From positions 1,426,001 to 1,490,000 of the forward strand of contig CM082591.2 in the NCBI GenBank assembly GCA_040954595.2: a DNA stretch of 64,000 nt. Direction: 5' to 3'. Under the pieces are notes generated by a model, which ran no database searches, was not told the origin of the DNA, and saw nothing but the letters and a program-made list of their open reading frames with translations. This DNA comes from Balanoglossus misakiensis. Taxonomy: Eukaryota > Hemichordata. The position numbers and the translations under genes were made by a program. Positions 26,218 to 39,031 of the stretch are shown in pieces. The number at the start of each line of letters is the position of its first letter. Positions within the stretch are counted from its first letter, which is position 1.

Positions 26218-29112
26218 TTAAATATCAGTCTCTTCGTGGAAAAGGGATGTGCTTGAATAATAAAATATCTCATTGCCTAAAGTTCCTTCATTGTCACGCA
26301 CTCGAAGTTTGACCTGAAAGCCTGCAGGAAGGTCGTCATCTTTGTCGAGGTCATCTGCACTTTTATATTGCCGCTTGGAAGGTCCATATTTGGAATGTTG
26401 ACCCTTACCCATGATGCTCTTTTGATTTTCAGGTTTATGACTACTTTGCGTCATGTAATTATCATTTGCAACACTTTGAGTCTGCATTGGTATATCCGAC
26501 TGGCCTGACAACCCTGAAGTCCGATAATGTTTGTCTGCTTTGTTATACCCCTTATGATATTGACTCCTCTTGAGTTCAATATGATTGTCGTATTGACCGT
26601 TGTGTTCTCCGTGTCTCTCATTGGCAGTTTTGTGGTCTTTATTGCGATATTGACTCTTCTTGACGTATTCCGCCAAGGCTTCACGAACCTGAGGATTATT
26701 ACTGCCTGTCCTTTCATTCTTTTGTGAGTTTCTGTTATCACCGTCATGTCGATCTCGTCGCATCACCGGGTCTCGCCGTTTCTCGTTTGGCGTCTGATGG
26801 TTATGTTGCCGAGGCTGTTTCTTGGGAACGTGAGTGTCTCCGCGTTCAACTTTGTTTGGATGTTTTTGTGGGTGAGTGTCACCCCCGGGATGTCGCCGGT
26901 AGTCGATGTCAGGGGGGTCCGAGTCACGCCAAACTTTGCTATTCATCTTCGTGGCGTCCACCGGAGTGCTGTGTTGAACTGTGGTGTCTGTGGTTTGCTG
27001 TCTGTGTGTCGCTCGATGATAATCCGGCCTACGATCATGACGCACCTCGTCGAGACCATGGTGCTTCTCAGTATGGCGACCAGCATGAGCTGTCGTTGGT
27101 GGCGCCCCGCCACGAGGATGACGATGGTCCTGGTTTTGCTGGCTGACACGATTGTCAATTTTTTCAACTTTCGTATCCCAGCCCATGTTCTTTGGGTCTC
27201 TAGGTGGGATTGGCGGCGGGTTCTCATTACTTTCTATTTGGTTATTTAAAATATCATTGTATCTGTTTTCTTGGACTTGCAACTGACGAGGATCTAAGCG
27301 CACTTCCCGACGATAATCGAAGACGGAATTTTGTTGATCTTGCGTTACCTGTGCGCTTGTTCTTTTCGCGTCCTGTTTCGGTACCCAAATGTCGTCTGCA
27401 GCATTGTGAGCCAATCCGCTGTCGTTTAGTTGGTCCCGTGACGATTTCGGGTTGTGACGTCTCGGATCGTACCCGCCAGGCTCTATGGTGTTCCCTGGTG
27501 AGTTTTCTCGCGGATGGTGGAAGTCTTGCTGATAGCGTTGACTCTGCTCGCGACGCATTTCACGATAACTGTTTCTGTGCAAGGAGCTGTCACGTGACGG
27601 TGCTACATCTGGCGTGGAACTGCGTATGTGACCACCAGACGGTCTGTGATGCGACGGGTTGACATTTGCAGCAAGAACAAGCTCAGTTCTCGAAGTTATA
27701 TCGGGTGGTTCCATCTCCAGTGGGGGTGGTGGCTCCCTGGGCGGATCGGGAAACGTCAAGTTCGGTGTTGACGAAAACCTGGTTTGTTTTCTCACTCCCG
27801 TCGGCGAGCTGACTGTCTTCGACTTGGAGGGCGCAATGTGCGTCGTCGAATAGCTAATATGCCGTGTTGCCGGACTAACAAGGCTCCTACCTGTCCGACA
27901 AAAAAATAATAACACATTCAATATAGAAGCTCCGTGATCATAACTGCTTCGTGATGTTAAAATTTTGAACGTAAATAAACTGCATTATGCACAATTATGC
28001 ACATACATGTATACATTTACCGGTATATTTCATAAAACGGCGTAGCCTTCAAATTGCGTCACATTACGTAATGTAAAATTGTAACATCTGCAGGCTCATA
28101 ACATCGTACATGTACATCTCTCCCCTCCATCTTGCTTTTTCTGTCTGTCTCTCACATCTCGTCTGCTTTCTCCCCCTCTTCTCTCAAACACGTGACACTC
28201 GATCTCCCCCTCTCCTCTCTCTACACTCTCTCCCCCACCCCTCCCCTTCTCCAAGCAAAACACAACAAGTTATACTCACTTGTCGGATGATATCGTTCTT
28301 CACTCAGCGTTTCAATTGCCAGTGGATTAAACCGCGCAGCTGGATGATATCGACTCAAGAACGAGGATCTTGATCTGGTCCGTGTCTGCAAGAAAAGAAA
28401 CGACCTTAAATATTGATTTGTGCATTGCAAGTGCACTGGCCAATCCCCATTTCACTCTCATATCATATGATATCTCATATTCACATGTCTTGCATCAAAC
28501 ATGATTAATGGAAAATGGCAGTGAGAGAGAGAGAGGGATTTTACCATTTTTGCCCTGCGTAAGTCTTTCAAAGCCCTGCCGCTGAATATGATGGTGATGA
28601 TGCAGACCAAGAACTCCAATACTGCGATGACGATGAGGCTGGCTGAGATCATGATCATCGTTGACGTTTGCTATAAGGGATAATGAGAAAGCACTTGCGT
28701 TACAATATCTGCCACTGTCAAAACTATTGGAAACATTTTGTTCGTACTGTGATGCACATTGTTGTGGGTCGACATGTACGTCAGCGAGTGCATTTCTGGG
28801 TAATCGAGTCTGTGCCATTCAAATGATAACTGTGTGATATTGCATGTAAAACCAAATGTTACTCACCGCGGAAACGATCGTGTACGTTGCAAAGAGTATC
28901 TGCACAGCTGTCATCACTGTGGCGTAAAACGAGGTTGTCATACAAATATTTACCTGAAAGAAAATTATAAAATGTCAGCTGGGACAGGGGCTAGCTTTTA
29001 GTGAACACACAGCCATACATCATACATCACATGCACACATGCATGCATTCCAACATACATACATACATACATACATACATACATACATACATACATACAT
29101 ACATACATACAT

Positions 29113-29170
<58 letters not shown>

Positions 29171-30497
29171 GACTAGAAGAGTCTGTAATTAGTCGTTGCC
29201 ATACTCTAATCTTGCGTAATTCAAAGATTCGATGAAAGGCTGCTGCATATGTGAGGGTACCAACAGAAATAACACCCAGGGTACAAACACGTGTTATGTC
29301 ACAATGTAGTATAGTATGTTCCTTTAGAGACGTACCTGTCTCGGAGTTTGTATATGATCATTGTCAGTATGTCAGTCAGTCGATTGGATTGATTCATTAA
29401 CTCTGGTTACCATGGACACAAGCATTTGAAAACGATTCACTGGCGCAATAATAACAAGCTAATTAACTACTTACCATACTGTTATTTTTCTTCTTCTCAA
29501 CCAAGCATCCAAATATGCCCGGAATAAGATACTACAAAACACGAAAGAAAATGAAATAATATTATTACACTCTCCCTAATTAGTTATTCGTTTATTGCAT
29601 GTCATGAAAATTACGCAGGAGAATTGAGCAGCGCGCATTGCATTGTGGGACCAGTAAAACATAGAACCACGTAGTGTAGTCAGTCTGCGTATACTTCTGT
29701 CGCGAAGGACCACTACTAGTCCGACCAGATGTCAACTTGCAGAAGTTCGAGTCACTTATGACCGGAACCACGGTATCAAGCCAGGCGTTGCTTTTATGTT
29801 CATCATCATTGCGTTTGAGTAGGGACGAGGATATGAAGTCCCCTCAAGTACATGTACATGCATCTTCACGTGACATATGGTGCGAGAAAATTGATGTCAG
29901 CCATCTTCTAGACGGCATGGTTCCACTTGAAGGCAATACCGGATATTGCCCGCGATATAGGCTATCATTGATTGGCCGGCGCTTATATACACAGGGTCAA
30001 GGGCGTAGACACAGAATGAGTTTGAACTTGGTGCATCGTAGTACTCACAATAATACCCTCACAATAGAATGTGCAAATATTTTGATGGGGTTTGTGCAAA
30101 GTCCTTATAAACACGATAGGCCATGTGTTGTTTGTCCCGCGTCACGAAAATGTCCTCCCATATAAAATGCATGTTCACGCGACATCTCGCAGGATCACCC
30201 GGAGTTCGGGAAATGGTCTATTATCGAGGTGAAGCAGAATTGTCCGAAACGACTCTCTGCATTTAAGCAACATATGACTTTTAAAAATCCATCCCGTACA
30301 AGGGATGTCTGAAGAGCACTTGAGAATATTTTTATCATACTTACAAATGCTCCGCACACGACGTGCAGCCACACCTCCCAGCCGTGTCCAAGCGACCACA
30401 AGCCCGCATCCTCGTCCCAGAACAAAACGCAAAGAACGCCGACGGAGATGCTGACAAGTGAGAACACAATGTGTCCAACCGCGAACTTGGCGAACAT
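26218..30497 (-). CDS. Four-transmembrane (MS4A/ENTREP-like) protein with long disordered tail
   Basis: Six coding exons: 30497-30345, 29531-29475, 28953-28867, 28670-28545, 28385-28280 and 27890-26218, in all 2202 nt and 733 aa, every junction in phase. Four hydrophobic segments are visible: IVFSLVSISVGVLCVLF (TM1), a shorter one from VWLHVVCGAF into YLIPGIFGCLV (TM2), SFYATVMTAVQILFATYTIV (TM3) and MISASLIVIAVLEFLVCIIT (TM4), with no signal peptide. This spacing, and one exon per membrane segment, resembles the MS4A/CD20 and ENTREP (FAM189) families; I cannot assign it to either with certainty. The remaining 590 residues are hydrophilic and rich in His, Arg, Asn, Gln and Asp, with proline-rich sites such as DPPREPPPPLEMEPPD and PPPIPPRDP that could bind SH3 domains. 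A 5' UTR intron is indicated by an acceptor at 30532, with a candidate upstream exon ending at donor 32644. Confidence 0.8.
28118..28255. repeat. Pyrimidine-rich tract
   Basis: Plus-strand C/T-rich low-complexity sequence inside the last intron of the tetraspan gene. It is purine-rich on the coding strand and unlikely to act as a polypyrimidine tract. Confidence 0.7.
29053..29168. repeat. (ACAT)n followed by (AC)n compound microsatellite
   Basis: About 19 ACAT units passing directly into about 19 AC units, in the intron between the second and third coding exons of the tetraspan gene. Confidence 0.97.
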
Positions 30498-30530
30498 CTT
30501 TTATCACGGGTGGACCGAGTATGCGGCTGG

Positions 30531-33500
30531 TCTAAATGAAAAGGAGAATATTTGTGCGTTAAATACCCAATGTTTTGTTGTCTCTTTATACATGTAATAG
30601 CACGATCAAAGTACCTGTGTACGTCTTTCTCACTATCTCTTGCACGTACTAGTACACATATAAACACAGTGAACCCCACCCCCCTCTCTCTCTCTCGTAT
30701 TCCACCCCCCCCCCCCTCTGTACGGTATACCAAAGGACAATTCCCCACCAATTAAATTTAAGCCGTTTGTGAACAATACACTACATTCCCGTTACCAATC
30801 AACGCTACATAATTATGACACTGAATAACAATAATAGTTACCATGGAGGCGGGATATTTGGATAATAACTGTTTCTGAAAGAATAATAACGGCTTAATCC
30901 CGTGTATACATGCGTCTGTTGACTCTACAAATACGCCTAACTGGTCAAGTTCATAGTCTATTGAATAAACGACAACATTCCCTTTGTATTCAGCTGTGCA
31001 TTTCAGTGTCAATGTTTTTCCTCGGGTGACTGACACGGTGCATGAACATTCAGATGTCGTCCTTGCTGGCAACGAACAATAACGACTCACAGCCCCAATA
31101 AATTAAAGTTATATTTAGTTTATATTTCAATGCGAGGAATTTAAATATGAAATGGTTGCTGTCGAGAGGAGACTAACCAGGGATACATACAGGTCGGTCG
31201 GCTTCTACTGCATGGAGTATCAGCTTACTAGGTTATGTTCCCGGCATATGTCACTACGGAAACATGAATCATACTAAAACACTCTCTCTCCGCTTCATGT
31301 CGATCGATTTTCACGCAGTTTAATTCGAACCTCGCTGCATCCGAATTACGTAATCCCACCATTGTCACAATCACTGTAGCAAAATTGCAATTAAGAGCTA
31401 ATTTACAATGTAAGTTAGAGTATCTGTCAATTCCCTGAAGATTCTCTATGACAGAATAACCCCCATAGGGTTAGCGTGGAATTAACTATAGTATGTTGGA
31501 TTTCAAGATGCAATTTACATACGGTAATTAGTATGATAGATTTCATGCATAATGGACGGAGCTGCAACGCATGTACGATTATTCCACAGACGACGACCGC
31601 CAGAAAAGCGAAAAAGAGCTTCTACATGACATAAAATAAATTCAACGAAGTATTTATTTTAAATTCAATTTCTAGAAAACGGAGATGACCCATTTTAGTG
31701 GCCTGAAAATTGACTTAAAAGTCAATTATATGTAATGTAAAAGTGCGCGTAGCATTCTTTCCTTGGGTGTCTGGTATTAAACGGGTCACTTTTTGTCGTC
31801 TGCTGAGCTCGTAATATTTCAAACTAGGTGTAGTACAGTGTGTCCTTGTTTTTTAACTGATCTACCTGAATCGGTTTGTGTAAACATCACTTTGTCGACG
31901 GCTTACACACACATACCCAGCTACAGACGGCCTTTCACGAGCTAAAAATAACTGCGCTTTATATGCTGTTTGTCAGCCTACCGAAATCGAATTTTAAGCG
32001 ACGGAACTTCATTTTCGAAACGTGTGATTTTCTGCGATACTATAAAACCAGCTACAGACCGTTAGGAAACCTGTATGAATAGTGTATTAATGAGCAGTCT
32101 CGCTCGCCAACAAAAGCGTTTCCGCCCTCGAATCTAAACCCCGTATCAATAAATCCAACGGTGTTTGCTTCTACTGATAAACCTGGGTGAACTAACGCCT
32201 GCAGAAAAACCGCGCTGTATCAGTTCTTGATTAAAAGTAAGAGGTTATATCCTGAGGGTTACATCATGTGAGCGCTGCAATTCACCTATGGGTGTCAATT
32301 TCATCTTCTGTTTCACTCTGTCACTTCTTTGTGGTCCTTGAATTCAGAAACCATAACGCAGTGGCAGCCATCCACCGTTCGTTAGGTTTGTGTGCAATAC
32401 TGTTCTATTTTTAATAGCTTACTCATTAATAGTTGGGGCGAAGCAGCAGCCGTTTCCAGACATGACGGTCGGCCGTGGTGTTTTCGGGCAGTCCTGGTGT
32501 TTGTCTCAAAGTCGATCGAGTACATATGCAGTTCGAGTTCGTCCTTGTGCACCTTTCAGTCGTTATATAGTACAACCACAGTTCTGTGGTACAACGTTCA
32601 ACAACACAATGAGGTTATACATGCATACGTATAGTTGACTTACCTCAGTGAACGAAGCATTTCTCTGTTGACAACCTTGGTGCGCTCAATTCGACTGTGA
32701 CGTCAGTTCACCAATGATATTCCACAGTCCAGTGCACTATGAAGTCCAAAAAAGAAGATATTTGTTCAGTTTATCAAAAATGGCGGACAGTTACTCCTGC
32801 TTAATCAAGGTCGGTCGTCGGGAGCAACGCAAACATCTGAAACTGGCGAATAGGTATCACTTTGCGATAATAACTAAACCTGTCTACACACACGGCGTGC
32901 TTGCCCCACTGTTCACACAGTCCATGAACCCAGTAAATTACGTCAACCGTCACAACAGAGTCATTGTGCGGCGGGCGGGAAATTCAGATTGTGTCCTGGG
33001 CGAAGGTGAATATGGACTCCAACAAAAAAAACGCAGACCTCTTTTACACACAAGTGGTCTCTCCATAAAGTGGCAGCCTATACCATTCACGCATCACTGT
33101 CTTTTTAAAACTGAACTCCTGGAGCATACATCAATTAATTGAGGGCTTCAATACGTGGGAGTGTCCATTTTTGCGCAGGGGTGAGAGGGGGACATCAAAT
33201 GTCAGAGTAAAACACAATGTGCGAGTAGGCGTTCATATTGAGCGGCGCGGCTTTTTATTTTCGGGCCTCTCTTTCTTTATAGCGAACCGAACTATTGTGT
33301 ACACGCGCATCTGTTTTATACTTAAGCTTTTCTTTATCTTCAATTCTTGTGTATGGTACGTCTCAGTCAAACTGGTCATTCATCCAGTCAGAGCTTGTCT
33401 ATATGAGCAAACGTTTTAGCGCATTTACTAACTTAAAGTTTCAATCAGTTAATTTTAAAACAGATTTCGGCAGTTTTTGTGACTTAACTCAGTCACCAAG

Positions 33501-35378
33501 CGTGGGTAGATGCATTACACACACCATCACTCAAGTATGCTGTGTGGGAACCGGGGTCCATCGGATCGTTTCTTTGACCCCAAGGTCAGATTTAACGACG
33601 CTTTTCAAGTTGCATTTGTTTGCTGTGATCGCGAACTTCAAGAGTTCACATCGGACTGAGATGTCAATTTCTCCAGTCGGCGCAAGCGTAGCTTCTACCA
33701 TGTGGCGTCAAAAAAGCGACCACTCTCCAATAAATCATTTAAAAAGACGGGCATGTGCATGCGTGTATGTGGTCGCAAAAGCTGCAAGCAATAAATTGTG
33801 CGCTTAAAACTAACTTTTGGGAAAACAAGTTCACTTTATAGTGCCCGAGAGCGAACATTTCTGAGCAATAGATCTAGACTGGCGTCCATTTCATCAAGAA
33901 ATGAACATTTACTGAAGATCTGGACGCACAGTTTGTCTCTGATAGAAAAAGAGGCCAAAATCGGCAGAAGTTGTTTCCACAAGACTGGAACCCTGAAGTA
34001 ATAGCTATTCTGGGTTTCCACAGGCGCTTAACCACGGACAATGGTCTCAGTGTTTCCAGCTTCTGCATTCTCGGCTGATGACGTATAATCAACAGATGTA
34101 TTGTCTCAACCATGTATACTTTTGGCTCAAAATGTTTAGCATTTGGTGCACGGTGTGGAAACAGTTGTTTTTATGAAAATGACCCTTCTTGTTAACGTCT
34201 GTCACAGCTGCTGTGTTGTGCATAGGCCTAAAGGTCATTTTCCTTCGAACATCCTGAATGCGGGTTGGACTTCAACCACTTGTTATTATACTACCGTGCC
34301 CACAATGGACAGACCAGTTACACTGGATCATGACGTCACGTCTTTTTTCACTTCGCCAACTTCACGCAACCAAACTGCTGTACTGTAGATTTTTTGCGAT
34401 CTCTCATTCCCACAACTTGAAGCGGATTTTCAGAGCTAGAGCTCGCTAGGACAGAATGCGTATCAGTCTCGCGTCGCGACGCTCGGCTCCGGGGTGTGCA
34501 GTAACCATAGCTACGGGCACGGTGCCCGTGCATCTACTCGACGTGTTGAGAGCGCGGCCAACAGTTCAAACGCAGACCATCAAAATTGTTAGGATAGGCA
34601 GTCACGCACTTGAACTTTAACTCTCTAAACAAAAAAAGTCAACTGTTAAAATGTTGACCTATATTGATACCTCACAAAAGAATGGAAAAGGTCTCTATAT
34701 AAGCTTTCAACTTTACAATTTTCCCGGTTAAAATTAAATGGGGGTGATAAACAGCAGTTAGTGAAAGAGGGTGTTTTGCACAACTGGAAGGACTGGCTTT
34801 GTTAAATAATAGCGGGCGGCCGTTGACTTTAATACACGGCGGCGTGTTCTAATTATGCTGTTCTTTCAGCGATATGCGCGAATGTTCAGATCCATTGTGT
34901 GTTTAAAGTAAGATCGATATGTAATGGATTGATTGTTCGTGTGAAACAAGCAGTTCACTGCGCGAATAATTAAACGATATTTTCAATGCTTAATGCCCCA
35001 GGGGAAAGAGAACGTCACACGTTGAGTAAATGCGGCATCCGCTTGCGACATCTAGTTTGACCATTTCAATGGTACACATCTACTAATGACTCTTTACATA
35101 AAAAAGCAGAAACAGTTACTAGTATTTTTCACCCAATTTCTTGGAGTTTTATTTACTATATCTGTGGTTTTGTATTTCTGTAAAATTCACATTTAAAAAC
35201 CAACAATTAGATTAAATACATGTAAATAGCCGAAACATGCTTGTTTTATTGTAGATTTGATAATGTCAATAAATAACAGATATTGAAAATTGTATTCATG
35301 CATTCTCTCAACACTGTAGTGTAGTGGTCGTGTCTGTGTGTGTATGTACATAAATGTATGTATATGTATGTGTGTATG

Positions 35379-35425
<47 letters not shown>

Positions 35426-36266
35426 CTGTGGGTATATGTATCCCTATCATAGTTAAGATCAAACACTATTCATTTAAATCACTAAAATGCTTTAAAAAAA
35501 TCAAATATTACATATATTATGTTTATAGTTAAACGAGTACAATATACACACAAAAGGATGTAAATATGGCAATGAAATGAAACACCGAAATGATCACATA
35601 CATGTAGGAAAACATTTTTACTGATCAAAGATACTTGCACAGCCTCTGTGAAACTATGTTCAGTCATTACTCAAGTAAAATGTTGTATGCTTTCAGAAGG
35701 CACAAACAGTAATCATGGAAAATGGTCAGCTTCAACGTAAAGATGCATTGCAAACCATGTGATATGATCCCCTAGCACCATGCAAATGGTAGAACTCTAC
35801 TTCTGATGATTCAATCACATAGCTGATTTTGAGCCACACACAATACTGTCAAGCGCCCCCAACAGTCAAGTCTGAAGAATCAAAGCTCTTAGAGCTACTG
35901 TATGGTGAAAATCTACAGCTATGCCAGATTGTCAAATCCACCCACATACACTGGCAAGCACAATTATCGAGGGCACAGAATGATATATATTAATATGTAT
36001 ACAGAATTATTCATAAAAAGTAATAGAAGACCGGCTTATCAAACGAATAATATTCATGTATGTCCTACCAATTCATACATGTATCAATGTATCAAAGTAA
36101 GACAAGCAACTGAATTGAGTACACAGCCTCTGTTTGCTGGCTTTTTCACTTGACTGCTGGTTGATGGCGACCACTGCTGACCAGGGCAGGGAGAACAATG
36201 TCAAGTAACCACAAGGCACATGATGTGAGGCTTATATTTGCCTCAAAGAACACACAACACATCCCT
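30531..36266. other. Intergenic and 5' region of the tetraspan gene
   Basis: No protein exon could be supported in this 5.7 kb. Signals seen are a likely 5' UTR acceptor of the tetraspan gene at 30532-30534, a candidate 5' non-coding exon whose donor is CTGAG|GTAAGTC at 32644 on the minus strand, a perfect cyclic-AMP response element TGACGTCA at 34331-34338, C-rich and CT-rich tracts near 30.7 kb and a TCTA microsatellite at 35.4 kb. Open frames here are short, overlap one another and lack splice-site support. The LDLa gene 3' UTR should occupy the right end. Confidence 0.5.
35379..35426. repeat. (TCTA)n microsatellite
   Basis: About 12 copies of TCTA preceded by a TGTATGTATA-rich stretch. 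Confidence 0.95.
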
Positions 36267-37980
36267 TCACATAATGGGGGATATCTCCTCCCTGTTTTGC
36301 CTTGCACTGCTAGAGTTTGGACTTGTAACGACCTGAACCTGCCTCTCTCGACGCTGCATAGTCAGCTGATGTTGCAATCGCTGTATTCGTATCAGTCGTC
36401 GTTGCTGCATGAACACCAGAAATCCAAACAGTGCCCCACACAGCAATAATATGATGACAGTCAGGATGATTATCGTAGTGGCCATTGGAGGGGGTTCTGT
36501 TGGTGAATCTGCATGAAATGGAGAAAGTAGACATCGGTAAATGATGAGTCAGATGCCCTCCCCAAGAAGTTAATTGACAATTACCTTCTGAATAGATAAG
36601 CATGATGTGTAATACACTGGCTAGCCTAAGATAAATAACAAGCAAGCATCAGGCCAGCCAAGTGTTAAACAATTTGGTGTGTGTGACTCGATTACATGTA
36701 GTACTACATACTTGTTTGGCAGTCTTCATCAACTCCACTTTCACAGTCATTCACCCCATCACAAATCTTGCTGATAGGAATACAGTGTAGGCTACTGCAG
36801 TGGAAAGGATACTCATCATTGCATATCACAGAGGCTGGGTTGATTGTTGTACCTGGACATACAAGGTTTAAAAAAAAAACATGTACATTAATACAAGACT
36901 GTGGGACCTTGGAAACCAAGATGAAATGGTGCATTTGATAAGAGCTGAACCAAGGTTAAAGTTTGACTGGAGTTCCCCATGGCCAATGCACTCATATTAA
37001 TAATGGGTGGGTGAAATGTTACATGGCTCCTACTAAATCATTTACCAATATTCCCTAGCCTTGGTAAAAACAATGTAATCAGCCCATAGATTTTACTGGT
37101 ACATGTGGGTCTCAGTGGACGTCATGTCCTAATTATTTAACACTGGACTAATTAATTGCTGTTATTGTTTATGTGGCCTGTGCTGATGTACATACAAGGC
37201 TGATGGAGATAATGTGCAGTTGTTTTCTGAGATTGTCAATTCACTCTTTAAACAGTTGTACAACAAGTGTGTTGATGCTGCAACCTATATTAGAACATGC
37301 CTTCAGAGGCACTGCGCTGCCTGTGTTATATAATAATATGTATCTGTATGCTAATGATGTGTGGCAAAGACTTGACCTTTGACCTACCGCATTGTTCTTC
37401 ATCTTCGCCATCTACACAGTCTTGATGGCCATCACAAAGCCACTCACGTAACACACAAACACCATCATCACAAAAAGTATTTGTATCACATGGCGGTTTA
37501 GGAATACCTAGAAAACAGAGCATAGAAATATATTGATAAAATATTCAAAACACCCTCAATGCTGGATCATTTTGCCAAATAACTAACTCCCACGGAAAAG
37601 AATCGTAAAATCTTGAATTATTAATGCCGCCCATACGCATTTACGAGTATACCTCCCAAATTTCTGTTTATATTTTCATTCCTTCTGAATAGCGTGTGTT
37701 TTAAATTAATCAGAAACAATATGCGCGAACCTTTAAGTGAAATTTAGAACGACTTTGTTGGCATATATGTACCAGTGAATATAAGCGACGACCTGACCCG
37801 CAGCAATATTGACTTGTAATTTATCGTAAACAAACAATCGTATGCGCAGCGCCTGATCCGCTCGGAATGAATACATGCCATATTAACATAAACAAAATCT
37901 AGGCATTATGACTTACCTGCCACAAGATGCGATTCCAGGAGAAGAACGGCAAATGTCGCGTAAACTACAGCTCTCTTCAT
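36267..37980 (-). CDS. Small type I membrane protein with two LDL-receptor class A domains
   Basis: Four exons: 37980-37917, 37507-37388, 36852-36712 and 36508-36267, in all 567 nt and 188 aa, all junctions in phase 1. Exon 1 encodes the signal peptide [20 protein letters not shown]. Exon 2 holds one LDLa domain with cysteines at 28, 34, 39, 46, 52 and 61 and the calcium-binding DGHQD...DGEDE residues. Exon 3 holds a second, with cysteines at 72, 80, 85, 92, 98 and 106 and DGVND...SGVDED. The last exon carries a Pro-rich stalk, a membrane helix (about 119-143, [20 protein letters not shown]) and a 45-residue basic cytoplasmic tail rich in Arg and Gln. Two LDLa domains before a single helix recall the transcobalamin receptor CD320 and the LDLRAD proteins, but the tail shows no NPxY or PPxY motif and I cannot name an orthologue. 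It probably binds a secreted ligand at the cell surface. The start faces that of XDH across 1.05 kb. Confidence 0.85.
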
Positions 37981-39031
37981 GGCTCATGTTGTTTGTGAAA
38001 GGCGAAATCGCCATGTTTTTGTACAAAATTGACCTCTTCAACGTGACCTCGTATGACCCCCTAAGTGTTTGTTCTTATATGCAATCGGACTCTCTAGCTG
38101 TGCTCACCAAAAACGCATAGTCTCAAATCTTTTCCGGGTCACACAACTTGATAGACACATGCATTTTCCATCATTACAGTTGAAAATTATCGCACAGCAA
38201 ATAACGTAGAACGCCTAATTTTCTTTTTTGACATTTCAAGTGTTCAAATCCGAAGTAGCAATTAACTCTTTGTGTAGTCCAATAAACCTCGACCAGGCCT
38301 ACGCACAACCAAGGCCACCTCTGGTAATTGGACCAATGTCATTATAGACATCCAATTTAAATCGCCTAACAATCATCACAGTTGCCATGGATACATAGAA
38401 GTCACAATGAGCTGTCTACTCATCACATCTGCAGGGCGAATTGACTCATAATTGACGTCAAACGAAGATTTACCCAACAACAATTCCGCTGTTAAATCGT
38501 TAGTGATATCTTTTGATGAAGATCTGATCGAACTTGACCCATTTCACGGTGTTCATGAACTTCGCGTGCAGAACACAGTCGCTGTTTCACTTATAAGGTG
38601 CGCGTTACGACATGTAGGCCTACTGTATACTGAACACATACCAACAAAAGTACCAGTTTTTGCAAACTTTCTCGTAATTGGAATTCTGGCTACAGATTAA
38701 AACGCAGTGCGTGTGACTTTTGCTCCTGTATGCTTCTTATCATTGACCCAGATCAACCGCAGATAGGAAAATGCAATATTTCTTTCACGTTTATGGCACA
38801 TAACCTGTAGTGACCGGCAAATGTACATAAATACCGCAATTTCGTTAACGTTCGTTGTGTAAATGAGCGTACTTAAACTGTAGATGAACGACTATTTTTT
38901 ACCGTTGTCACGTGAACTACAGATCGCAGCACCTCCTGTCAATCATAAAACCCGGGCGTGCGCACTTATGTAGATGGTATTGCAACCGAACGCACAGACT
39001 TGTGAACACCGTGGGCAAAGAAACTGCTATC
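37981..39031. promoter_or_regulatory. Bidirectional promoter region of the LDLa gene and XDH
   Basis: The two start codons are 1.05 kb apart and divergent. An AP-1-like TGACTCA (38442-38448) lies five bases before a perfect CRE, TGACGTCA (38453-38460). No TATA box was assigned. An open frame continues in frame upstream of the XDH start to 38912, but the family pattern supports the start at 39032. Confidence 0.4.

Noticed and set aside
26724-27662. Several plus-strand open frames of 140-167 codons
   Set aside because: They lie antisense to the in-phase, long last exon of the tetraspan gene and show no homology or splice support.
32390-34533. Cluster of short open frames on both strands
   Set aside because: Overlapping, compositionally ordinary, with no splice signals, homology or start context that singles one out.
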